Below, one piece after another: positions 35,653 through 43,303 of a DNA stretch of 64,000 bases. The notes under the pieces were generated by a model, which did no database searches, was not told where the DNA came from, and saw only the letters and a program-made list of their open reading frames with translations. Origin of the DNA: Deltaproteobacteria bacterium (GTDB lineage: Bacteria > Myxococcota_A > UBA9160 > UBA4427); contig JAJDAO010000050.1 in the NCBI GenBank assembly GCA_029261835.1, positions 1-64,000 on the forward strand, read 5' to 3'. The first letter of the stretch is position 1; each line of letters starts with the position of its first letter. A program made the translations under genes and the position numbers.

Positions 35653-36207
35653 CTAGAACTCGCTCTGCCCGAAGATCGGCCCGCAGGGGCCGACCGTGCT
35701 GATCAGGCTGGGGGTGCCGGTGTTGACATCCCAGACACCCGGGCAGCCGAGCACGCCGGCCACGCTCGCGCCGAGCACGTTCGTTCGCACGTAGCCCCAG
35801 AGCTGCGGCGTGCCGTTGCCGTCAATGTCGGCCGCCGCCTCGACGGTGTACGCCGTGCCCGCTGCGGAAGCCGCCACCGAATACTGGAAGAAGACGATGC
35901 CCGTCGGCCGCCAGCCCACCGTGTCGAAGTTGCTGCCGGGCGGACCCTCGTCGACGAAGACCCGCGCCGTCGTTCCTCCGTAGACCGCCGGTGACGTCTG
36001 TGCCGCCAGGTAGCGCCCGTGCTCGGCCCCGTAGCTTTCCTCTGCCGTGCGGATGGCATTCAGGTTGGTCTTCGCCTCCGCCGTTTTGGAGCGGAGCTGA
36101 ACGCGCATGAAGCCGGGAATCGCGATGGCGGCGAGCAGACCGATGATCGAGACGACCATCATCAGTTCGATCAAAGTGAATGCACCGACTTGTCGCCGCT
36201 TCTGCAC
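35653..36207 (-). CDS. type IV pilin / pseudopilin-like protein
   Basis: Protein of 184 aa beginning with a short basic leader (MQKRRQVGA) and the type III signal 'FTLIELMMVVSIIGLLAAIAIPGF'. The N-terminal Phe and Glu+5 of the mature pilin are present. The residue before the cleavage site is Ala rather than the usual Gly. The C-terminal part contains two Cys (in 'VLGCPGVW' and 'VGPCGPI') that could form the disulfide-bounded D-region of type IVa pilins. GTG start at 36207 with GGAGG 8 nt upstream. No pilus assembly genes are adjacent. Confidence 0.88.
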   Translation of the reverse strand: MQKRRQVGAFTLIELMMVVSIIGLLAAIAIPGFMRVQLRSKTAEAKTNLNAIRTAEESYGAEHGRYLAAQTSPAVYGGTTARVFVDEGPPGSNFDTVGWRPTGIVFFQYSVAASAAGTAYTVEAAADIDGNGTPQLWGYVRTNVLGASVAGVLGCPGVWDVNTGTPSLISTVGPCGPIFGQSEF

Positions 36208-36392
36208 GCGAGAAGCCTCCTGTTGCTGTGGCAGGCTCGCGCCTCCTCATCGGTTCCAGGGACAGTCGCCTAGAGGGAAAACACCTTCTTCCGATCCGGT
36301 CTTCGCCCGGTCTGAGAGGACCTGTACGGCGAGCTCCGCTTGCTACTATCGGCCTTCCCCGGGAGGAGCCCGGTATTGGCGAGGGCGGCGGC

Positions 36393-37649
36393 GTGGGAGA
36401 AATCAGAGACTTCTGCGAGCGCGCCTGGCAGGGCGATCTGGCTGAGACCAACGTTCATCCCGGCCAGGTGATCGTCGGCTTCGAAGAATTCGCGCCCGGG
36501 CTCGGCTTCATGTCCGCCTTCTCGAACGCCCTGGTGCTCGACACGGCCGACGGGCTGGTCTTCATCGACACCAGCAGCTTCTTCTACGCCGAGCAGTTCT
36601 TCGAAGGCGTGCGGGCGTGGTCTCCCAAGAGAGTTCACACCGCTGTCTACACGCACGGACACGTCGATCACGTCTTTGGGCTCATGCGCTTCGAAGCCGA
36701 GGCGCAGGAGCGGGGCTGGCCCACGACGCATGTCATCGCCCATGAGGCGTGCCCCGCCCGATTCGACCGCTATCGCCTGACCAACGGCTACAACGGCGTC
36801 ATCAACGCCCGGCAGTTCGGCTTCGAGCGCCCGGTCTTCCCCAAGCGCTATCGCTATCCCGACGAGACGGTGAGGACTGATCGGGTCCTCGACGTGGGGG
36901 GCGTGCGCGTCGAGCTGCGGCACGACCGCGGCGAGACGGACGACCACCTCTGGGCGTGGCTGCCCGAGAGGCGCGCGATCTACACGGGAGATCTCTTCAT
37001 CTGGGCGTCGCCCAATTGCGGTAATCCCCAGAAGGTGCAGCGGTATCCGCGCGAGTGGGCGGCCGGCCTGCGCAAGATGGAGGCGCTCGGCGCCGAGCTA
37101 CTCTTCCCCGGGCACGGTCCGCCCATCATCGGGCGTGAGCGTGTCTCGCGGGCGCTGCGGGACTCGGCGGAGCTGCTCGAGACGATCTGCCAGCAGACCC
37201 TCGAGATGATGAATGCGGGCGCTCGGCTGGGAGACATCCTGCACGACGTGCAGATCCCGGCGGCGTTGCTCGAGCGTCCATACCTGCGACCCGTCTACGA
37301 TGACCCCCGCTTCATCGTGCGAAACCTGTGGCGTCTCTATGGTGGTTGGTACGACGGCAACCCGGCTCATCTGCTGCCCGCGCGTGAGCGAGATCTCGCC
37401 CAGACACTGGCCGGCCTGTGCGGTGGCGCGCAAGTGCTGGCACAGCACGCCGAGTCGCTCTGTCGGCAGGGACAAGTCGAGCTGGCGTGTGAGCTCGTGG
37501 AGTTCGCCTGGCAGGCCGACGCCGATGACGGACCCGTGCGCGAAATCCGTGCTGCGATTTACCGGGAACGCGCGGCGAACGAAACCAGTCTGATGGCCAA
37601 GGCGATTTTTGCAGCGGCGGCGCGCGACTGCGAATCATCTGGAGACTGA
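36393..37649 (+). CDS. MBL-fold hydrolase related to alkyl sulfatases
   Basis: Protein of 418 aa. The metallo-beta-lactamase domain shows 'YTHGHVDHVFG' (HxHxDH), 'GETDDHLWAWLPERRAIYTGDLFIW' and 'LLFPGHGPPI'. The C-terminal 'LWRLYGGWYDGNPAHLLP' and following helices match the dimerisation domain of SdsA1/BDS1-type sec-alkyl sulfatases. The sulfatase 'ETEAPAEM'-like substrate segment is replaced by 'ETDDHLWA', and the SCP2-like third domain is cut short. Sulfatase activity is therefore uncertain. GTG 36393 with GAGGG upstream is the chosen start; the frame stays open further upstream. Confidence 0.83.
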   Translation: MGEIRDFCERAWQGDLAETNVHPGQVIVGFEEFAPGLGFMSAFSNALVLDTADGLVFIDTSSFFYAEQFFEGVRAWSPKRVHTAVYTHGHVDHVFGLMRFEAEAQERGWPTTHVIAHEACPARFDRYRLTNGYNGVINARQFGFERPVFPKRYRYPDETVRTDRVLDVGGVRVELRHDRGETDDHLWAWLPERRAIYTGDLFIWASPNCGNPQKVQRYPREWAAGLRKMEALGAELLFPGHGPPIIGRERVSRALRDSAELLETICQQTLEMMNAGARLGDILHDVQIPAALLERPYLRPVYDDPRFIVRNLWRLYGGWYDGNPAHLLPARERDLAQTLAGLCGGAQVLAQHAESLCRQGQVELACELVEFAWQADADDGPVREIRAAIYRERAANETSLMAKAIFAAAARDCESSGD

Positions 37650-37682
37650 CCGCTCGCGCGCATGTCGTCTGTGCTCGTGCGA

Positions 37683-38042
37683 TCAGTCGGTCACGCGTCG
37701 CAGCATTTCGACGAATCTGTCGAGGTCGAACGGCTTGGCGAGAAAACCGCGGAACCCCCGTTCCTCCGCCTCGGCTTCGAGCTCGGCGGACGGGTAGCCG
37801 GAAATCAAGACTACGACCAGATTCGGATCCACCTTCGACAGACGGGTGGCCAGATCGACGCCGTCACAGCCGTTCTGGAGCATCCAATCGATCACGAGGA
37901 TATCCGGCGTGAACTCGGCGGCGATCTCCATCGCCTCGCGCGCGCTGTTGGCCTGCCGGACAACGTGGCCTTCGCGCGCCGCGATCTTGCTCAAGCTCGC
38001 GCGATAACCCGGCTCGTCGTCGACGACGAGTACCTTCGCCAT
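37683..38042 (-). CDS. single-domain response regulator
   Basis: Receiver domain alone (119 aa): 'KVLVVDDEPGYRASL', phospho-acceptor Asp in 'DILVIDWMLQNG', the Thr/Ser switch position in 'VLISGYPSA' and Lys in 'FLAKPFDLDRFVEML'. There is no output domain, so it would act in a phosphorelay or by binding partners. No kinase is adjacent; the hybrid kinase at 28947 is the nearest. The start at 38042 places the first beta strand at residue 3, as usual. Confidence 0.92.
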   Translation of the reverse strand: MAKVLVVDDEPGYRASLSKIAAREGHVVRQANSAREAMEIAAEFTPDILVIDWMLQNGCDGVDLATRLSKVDPNLVVVLISGYPSAELEAEAEERGFRGFLAKPFDLDRFVEMLRRVTD

Positions 38043-38216
38043 GTCTAGCCTCGCTGCCCTACCTGCTTCCGAGGAGCTGTTACGCCTGCGTCCGAGACCG
38101 CCGCCGCGACCCACCGGCCGGTCTCCGGTTCCGCCTCTTGGCTGCGAATCATCGCGAATCGCTGCGAAGGCGAACTCCGCGACGAATATGAATACAGCCG
38201 GGCGGAGCCTCGGATC

Positions 38217-38232
38217 CGTGACACAGATCACA
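38217..38232. promoter_or_regulatory. CRP/FNR-family-like dyad site
   Basis: CGTGA-N6-TCACA: GTGA (38218-38221) and TCAC (38228-38231) separated by 6 bp, identical to the core spacing of E. coli CRP sites. It lies in an AT-rich stretch 14 bp upstream of the putative -35. No CRP-type regulator with a helix-turn-helix is encoded in this window. Confidence 0.35.
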
Positions 38233-38245
38233 TGATATCAGCAGA

Positions 38246-38273
38246 TTGTATCACGAACGAGTGTCGATATACA
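38246..38273 (+). promoter_or_regulatory. candidate sigma-70-type promoter
   Basis: TTGTAT (38246-38251), 16-bp spacer, TATACA (38268-38273); each hexamer matches consensus at four positions. It sits in the most AT-rich part of the gap and points toward the DUF3015 gene about 300 bp away. Confidence 0.3.
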
Positions 38274-38477
38274 CGTAGCCGTGAGTTCAAAACCTGCTCA
38301 ATTGCGGTCAGCGGGTCGTCAGATGTCGCGACCGTAGAGCTGCCGACTTCAACATCTCCCGCGCTGCAGATCACGCGAGTGACTCCCAACTCACCGCTCT
38401 TGCTGAAATCGCTCTCCAGCGCAAGGCGAGTGAACTGGAGGTCGCCGGCACACTTGAGCCGCGCGGTTGCCGGCCTT

Positions 38478-38507
38478 CCCCACCCGGGATTGCCACCCGG
38501 GGTGGGG
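38478..38507. terminator. G/C-rich hairpin upstream of the DUF3015 gene
   Basis: CCCCACCCGGG (38478-38488) pairs with CCCGGGGTGGGG (38496-38507) with one bulged G and a 7-nt loop. It lies 76 bp before the DUF3015 start. No T-tract follows; it may be an attenuator, the end of a small RNA, or simply leader structure. Confidence 0.35.
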
Positions 38508-38583
38508 TGGTCAGCCGCGTCCGATGTTCCCATACTCTGGTGCGGCCCGGCTTCTCGGGCCGTCAAGCGGTTTGGAGGGATTC

Positions 38584-39072
38584 ATGAGGGCAATTCTGAT
38601 GGCACTGGTTCTGGCACTGGCACCCGCCGGCATGGCGCTGGCTGACAACGACGTCGGGTGTGGTGTCGGGACGCAGATCTGGGAAGGGCAGAAGGGGCTG
38701 CCCGTCAAGCTGGCCGCTTCGTTCACGAACGGCCTCACGTTTCAGTCGATCTCGATCACGTTCGGTCTGCTCAACTGCAACGGCAAGGACACGGTTACGG
38801 CTGACGCGTCGGAGATGAGGCTTCGTCATTACGCCAGCCAGAACTTCGATCGCCTGGCAGAGGACATGGCCAGGGGCCAAGGCGAGAGCCTCGAAGCACT
38901 GGCGTATCTGCTGCGAGTTCGCGCCGAAGATCGGGCGGCTTTTCGCGCGTTCGCACAGGCGCATTTTGACGAGCTCTTCACGCACGACCACGTGACGGCG
39001 GGAGAGATGCTGGGCTCTCTCGACGCTCTGTTGGCCGAAGATCAGGAGCTCTCAGCCTATACGAGGAGCTGA
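38584..39072 (+). CDS. DUF3015 family exported protein
   Basis: Protein of 162 aa with a signal peptide (MRAILMALVLALAPAGMALA) and the family signature 'DNDVGCGVGTQIWEGQKGLPVKLAASFTNGLTFQSISITFGLLNCNG', containing two Cys that may form a disulfide. The C-terminal half is helical ('LEALAYLLRVRAEDRAAFRAFAQAHF'). DUF3015 genes are frequently followed by a DUF4105 gene, as here, so the two probably work together in the periplasm or outer membrane; their function is unknown. Confidence 0.9.
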   Translation: MRAILMALVLALAPAGMALADNDVGCGVGTQIWEGQKGLPVKLAASFTNGLTFQSISITFGLLNCNGKDTVTADASEMRLRHYASQNFDRLAEDMARGQGESLEALAYLLRVRAEDRAAFRAFAQAHFDELFTHDHVTAGEMLGSLDALLAEDQELSAYTRS

Positions 39073-39087
39073 GGCGGCTTCACTTCC

Positions 39088-39125
39088 GGGCATCCGCTCC
39101 GCGCGCGGGCGCGGAGCGGATGCCC
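39088..39125. terminator. 17-bp perfect inverted repeat between the DUF3015 and DUF4105 genes
   Basis: Arms 39088-39104 and 39109-39125 are perfectly complementary (GGGCATCCGCTCCGCGC and its complement) around a GCGG tetraloop, 15 bp after the DUF3015 stop. No T-tract follows. It could partially terminate transcription or protect the upstream mRNA, giving unequal expression of the pair. An in-frame ATG for the next gene at 39120 is buried in it. Confidence 0.5.
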
Positions 39126-39149
39126 GCTCCAGACTTCAGTCGATGCCGC

Positions 39150-41141
39150 ATGCGATTCATCCCGGCCGTCCTGCTCTCGCTCGCTCTCGTCCAAGCCACC
39201 CTGATGTCCGCCGACGCACTCGCGTCCGCGGGCGGATCTGAGCATGCCCCTGCGCGCGCAGCCGTTCAGAGCTACCTCGCAGAGCTGACCGAGCGCGCGC
39301 GTCAGGCGAGGCTCGCTGAGCACCCGGTCTGGCTCGCGCTGCTCCACTTCGAGAAAGGTCGGCTACTTCGCGGCGGGCGAAGCCACGCGACGACGGCCGC
39401 GTTCTTTCTCTCGCCGGAGGGTCGACGGGATCCGCAGGCCGAACTCGTCGCCACGCTCGCGAGCTTCGCTCTTCCCGCCGACACCCGCCTGAAGAGGGAA
39501 GAGCACCCGCAGTGCGCATTCGTCGCGCGCCGCCACTGGCTGGCGCATCAGCTCCAGATCGACACCGACCGCCTCCCCTTCTCCGAATGCCAGCACTATG
39601 AGAACTGGCGTCGCGGTCTTCGGGCCGTCGGGCTCTCGCTGATCTTTCCCGAGGGCTTCATGAACAATCCCGCCTCGATGTTCGGCCACACATTGCTGCG
39701 GATCGACGAGTCTCGTGAGCTCGGTGCCCAGGAGATGCTGGGATACGCGGTGGACTTCACGGCCAACGCGGGTGGCGACAGCGGGCTGGGCTACGTAGCG
39801 AAGGGTGTGCTCGGCCGATACCCGGGCTACTTCGGAGTTCATCCCTACTACCAGCAGCTCAAGCGCTACGCGGACTGGGAGAACCGCGACATCTGGGAGT
39901 ATCGGCTCGAGATCACCGACCAGGAGCTCGACTTCCTGCTGATGCATCTATGGGAATTGCGGGGAGTCAGTTTCCCGTACTACTTCTTCACAAAGAACTG
40001 CTCCTACCAGCTACTCAAGTTGCTGGATGTGGGCATGCCGGCACTGAGATTGAGCGAGGGATTTCCGCGGTTGGTGATTCCGGTCGATACGGTGAGGGCG
40101 GTTGTCGAGCGACCGGCCGTCGTCCGAGGCGTACGTTACAGGCCCTCGCCCGCAACGCAGTTTCGTCACGACCTGAGGCATCTCTCCCGCCGCGATCGCC
40201 GCCGGGTGCGAGAGATCGCCGAGGGTCGTCTGGAGCCGGCGGGTGAGGAGCTTGCCGGGCTGCCGGCGCCCAAGCGCGCCCTGCTTCTCGGCCTGGCGTA
40301 CGATCGCCTGCGCTACGCGTTTCTCGCGGGCCAGGTCGATGAAGAGGCGTCGCGCGGCCTCTCGCGTCGGATTCTGATTGCCCGCAGCAGAGCCGGCGTC
40401 GAGGCGGGAGGCGAGCCGATACTCGAAGGCCCCGCACGGCCCCTCGTGAGGCCCGACGAGGGGCACGCCTCCGCACGGGCGGTGTTGGCCGCGGGTTGGC
40501 GCGACGGCGAGTCGTTCGTCGACGTGGAGCTGCGTCCCGCATTTCACGGGCTGATGGACGCCGAGGGCGGCTTCGTCAAGCACATGCAGATTCGCTTTCT
40601 CGATGCGCGCGTGCGCTACTACCCGACCGTAGATCGGGTGCGCTTGCAGGAGCTGGCCGTGATCGAGGCCGTCTCGCTGAGTCCCCGAAGCAATGTCTTC
40701 CGACCGCTCGCCTGGAAGTTCGGGACTGGCGTGCGTACGCGTCGCGTCCCCGCGGCGGATAGCGGCGCGCTGCGCGACACGGCGGTCTGGACTACGGAGC
40801 TGGCGGCGGGTCTGGCCTACGATCCGCACCGACTGCTGCTCACCTATGGGCTGGCGACGATGCAGCTCGACGCCGGCCCTGGGCTCGACGACGGAGCGAG
40901 CTTTGGGCCGGGTGCCCTTCTCGGTCTCTATCTCAGCACGCCCGGCGACCGCTGGAAGCTGCACCTGTTCGGCTCGGTGACGCGGTTCGCCCTGGGAGAC
41001 CCGACGACTTCGCTGCGAGTGGGTGTCGAGCAGCGATTGTCACTGACGCGCAACACCGCCCTGACGCTCGCCGGCGGCTGGCGTCGCATCGCTCGCGAGA
41101 GCTGGTTCGAGACGAGACTCGGTGTAAATCTGCACTTCTGA
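39150..41141 (+). CDS. DUF4105 (Lnb N-terminal-like) periplasmic protein with C-terminal barrel-like region
   Basis: Protein of 663 aa with a signal peptide (RFIPAVLLSLALVQATLMSADALA). The DUF4105 core includes 'FPEGFMNNPASMFGHTLLRID' (H180) and 'FPYYFFTKNCSYQLLKLLD' (C284). The His-before-Cys order resembles circularly permuted NlpC/P60-LRAT-type papain folds, so a Cys hydrolase is possible (inference). The last about 250 residues show alternating beta strands ending in an aromatic residue ('ETRLGVNLHF'), as in outer-membrane barrels. ATG 39150 is chosen because the signal peptide begins there. Confidence 0.87.
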   Translation: MRFIPAVLLSLALVQATLMSADALASAGGSEHAPARAAVQSYLAELTERARQARLAEHPVWLALLHFEKGRLLRGGRSHATTAAFFLSPEGRRDPQAELVATLASFALPADTRLKREEHPQCAFVARRHWLAHQLQIDTDRLPFSECQHYENWRRGLRAVGLSLIFPEGFMNNPASMFGHTLLRIDESRELGAQEMLGYAVDFTANAGGDSGLGYVAKGVLGRYPGYFGVHPYYQQLKRYADWENRDIWEYRLEITDQELDFLLMHLWELRGVSFPYYFFTKNCSYQLLKLLDVGMPALRLSEGFPRLVIPVDTVRAVVERPAVVRGVRYRPSPATQFRHDLRHLSRRDRRRVREIAEGRLEPAGEELAGLPAPKRALLLGLAYDRLRYAFLAGQVDEEASRGLSRRILIARSRAGVEAGGEPILEGPARPLVRPDEGHASARAVLAAGWRDGESFVDVELRPAFHGLMDAEGGFVKHMQIRFLDARVRYYPTVDRVRLQELAVIEAVSLSPRSNVFRPLAWKFGTGVRTRRVPAADSGALRDTAVWTTELAAGLAYDPHRLLLTYGLATMQLDAGPGLDDGASFGPGALLGLYLSTPGDRWKLHLFGSVTRFALGDPTTSLRVGVEQRLSLTRNTALTLAGGWRRIARESWFETRLGVNLHF

Positions 41142-41403
41142 TTGGGGTGTCGAACCGGGGTGCTCCCGACTTGCATCGTGTTCCTGCGTTGCAGTCGAGC
41201 CCCCGTGTAGTCAGGTCGAACGCCTTCCATGGCCGGCGTCAGAGGTTGCTTGGTGCCGTTGTCGATGAAAGTTTCCGCTGTGCCTCGAGTCCGTATCTCG
41301 TTCGCCGATAAGAAGCTGCGAAGAGATCATCATCGAATTCAAGAATACACCTGATACTCAATTCGGTGACCCTAATCGCCTTAGATCAGGACGGGGACAC
41401 ATC

Positions 41404-42174
41404 GTGGAGAAACGCAGGTACTATCGCATCAATGTCGCAGATCGTGATGTGGGTGATCTGTACACGGAGATCGAGACCGCATCGGGCGAGAGATTCGAAG
41501 CGGAGTTGCTCGAGCTGAGCCTTCGCGGCTTCGGTGCGCGCTTCCAGGGCAAGTCGATCCCGGCACTCGATCTGCACGAAGAGGTGACGGTCCACATCGA
41601 CTCGTCGGATCTCGCCGGAAGACTGTCCGTCGCAGCGATCGTACGGTTCGTCTACGACGAGTCGGGATGGTGCCGCTGCGGCTTCGAGTTCGAGGATCCC
41701 GAGCGACTTGCGCGCAGCCTGAAGGGCACTCTGGCGCGTCTATTCAATCAGCGTCGATCGCGGCGCTTCAAGCCGGACCCCGCACATGCGATCGCGGCCA
41801 CGCTCCAGGCCGCTGACGGGCCGACGGTGAAGGGGCAGGTGGCGGATCTGTCGAGCGGGGGTGTCGCGGTCGTGGTGAGGCGCGACGCGTCCCCGGGCCT
41901 GGACACGAATGATCCGACGCGGGTTTCGCTGCAGCTCCCGGGTCAAGCGGCGCCGATCGAGCTGGCTGCTCGCGTGCGGCACTACCGCGAGGTGGGCGAC
42001 TCGCTCCGCTATGGGCTGGAGTTCGAAGGCCCCTTCAGCGCGGAGTTTCTCCACACCCGCCGAGCCATCATCGCCGCCATCGTCCAGGCGATCGGCCGCT
42101 CGGCGGGCGACTGGGATGACCCTTCGTCGCAGCCCAGCACCGCCCGGCCCGCACGCGGCGACGGGGCGGGCTGA
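41404..42174 (+). CDS. tandem PilZ-domain protein (c-di-GMP receptor candidate)
   Basis: Soluble protein of 256 aa with two PilZ modules. Module 1 (about 3-115): 'KRRYYRINV' (R-x3-R) and 'LELSLRGFGARF', in which the usual Asp/Asn of D/N-x-S-x-x-G is Glu. Module 2 (about 116-225): 'RRSRRFKP' and 'ADLSSGGVAVVV', a canonical D-x-S-x-x-G. So module 2 should bind c-di-GMP and module 1 may be weaker. The layout resembles a YcgR-like protein lacking the flagellar output. The 262-bp gap upstream contains no gene. Confidence 0.88.
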   Translation: MEKRRYYRINVADRDVGDLYTEIETASGERFEAELLELSLRGFGARFQGKSIPALDLHEEVTVHIDSSDLAGRLSVAAIVRFVYDESGWCRCGFEFEDPERLARSLKGTLARLFNQRRSRRFKPDPAHAIAATLQAADGPTVKGQVADLSSGGVAVVVRRDASPGLDTNDPTRVSLQLPGQAAPIELAARVRHYREVGDSLRYGLEFEGPFSAEFLHTRRAIIAAIVQAIGRSAGDWDDPSSQPSTARPARGDGAG

Positions 42175-42433
42175 ACGCGGTCCGCGAGACCAGCCGTGCC
42201 GTGCTCTGTGGGGCGCGCCACCCCAGGGGCGCAGGTGCGGTGATTCCCGGATGCGGCTCGTTGGTTTGCCCCCCCACCTGGGCCCGAGCCTGGCTCGATT
42301 CTCACATTTCGACGCCTGACCGGCCCGACCTCAGGCGTCACAGATCAAGCCGGGGACGAGAAGCGCCGACCGTGAAGAGAGGGCGCGTGGTACCTGGCAG
42401 GCGCGCGGGAGATCTTGCGGAGGCTCGCGGACG

Positions 42434-43264
42434 ATGGGCGTACGGTTCTTCGGGCAGTTTCTGATCGACGAGGGCGAGATAGACGAGATCCAGCTGGCCG
42501 CGGCGCTGGCAGAGCTCGACGAGGTCAATCTCGAAGTCGGCGGGCTGGCGGCGCAGGCCGGGTATCTCAGCGAGCAGGCGGCGGCGCACATCAACGCCCA
42601 ACAGCGCAAACGCGACCTGCCCTTCGGTGAGCTGGCGGTGGAGCTGGGTTTGCTGACGCCCGATCAGGTCGACGAACTCCTTTTTCGGCAGGCGGGTCTT
42701 CACGCCCTTCTGGGTGAGACGCTCGTCAAGCGAGGCGATCTGGACCCGACCCGGCTCGCGGGGCTCGTCGATCGATTCAAGGTCGAGCAGGCATATTACG
42801 CGGACGCGTTGCAGAGCCTGCCGATGGCGTTGCAGGACGAGCCCTTCTTCGAGGACGTGCTCGATCTGGTCTGCAACCTGGCGCAGCGTGTTGCCCGGCT
42901 GAGGGTCAAGCTGGCGCCGACACAGGAATGGCAGGGCGGGACCGTCTTCCCGATCCGCGTGCGTGTAGAGGCCGAGCTGGAGCACACGGTTCGACTCGGC
43001 ATTGCGGCGAGCAGAGGATTCGGCCGAGCGCTGGCGGCGGGAATGCTGCGATGCTCGCCCGATGCCTGCGAGATCCAGCCCGTTGAGACGGCCGTCGCGG
43101 GCTTCCTCGAACTCGTCGCAGGCAACGCGAAGGCCGGTCTGACGGATCGCGATCAGTTCAACCGGATCGGCTCGCCCGAACACGGCTGTCTGCCCTCGGC
43201 GGGCTTTGCCGCCACCCTCGTCAGCACGCACGGCGATGCGCTGCTGATCATGGAGCCCGGCTGA
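42434..43264 (+). CDS. CheX-like protein with N-terminal helical repeats
   Basis: Protein of 276 aa. The N-terminus (about 3-125) has three repeats of the type 'FGQFLIDEGEIDEIQLAAAL', 'FGELAVELGLLTPDQVDELLFRQ', 'LGETLVKRGDLDPTRLAGLV', like MshEN/GspE-N repeats. The C-terminus (about 135-275) resembles CheX phosphatases. CheX catalysis needs Glu and Asn in 'GE(F)LN'; the equivalent segment here reads 'AGFLELVAGNAKAGL', with Glu replaced by Gly and Asn by Glu, so phosphatase activity is unlikely. Proteins with this domain order occur in deltaproteobacteria. Confidence 0.75.
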   Translation: MGVRFFGQFLIDEGEIDEIQLAAALAELDEVNLEVGGLAAQAGYLSEQAAAHINAQQRKRDLPFGELAVELGLLTPDQVDELLFRQAGLHALLGETLVKRGDLDPTRLAGLVDRFKVEQAYYADALQSLPMALQDEPFFEDVLDLVCNLAQRVARLRVKLAPTQEWQGGTVFPIRVRVEAELEHTVRLGIAASRGFGRALAAGMLRCSPDACEIQPVETAVAGFLELVAGNAKAGLTDRDQFNRIGSPEHGCLPSAGFAATLVSTHGDALLIMEPG

Positions 43265-43303
43265 GAAGCGGACTCCCGCGTCACACCGTCAGATCAGTAG
43301 CTG

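Larger units (their letters stand above)
38043..38583. other. 541-bp intergenic region with AT-rich regulatory segment
   Basis: No convincing gene on either strand. It contains, in order: a CRP/FNR-like dyad (38217-38232), a TGATATCA palindrome, a possible plus-strand promoter TTGTAT-N16-TATACA (38246-38273), and an 11-bp G/C hairpin (38478-38507). A transcript from that promoter would run about 230-300 nt to the hairpin or to the DUF3015 start, so this could be a long leader or an unannotated small RNA. Confidence 0.5.
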
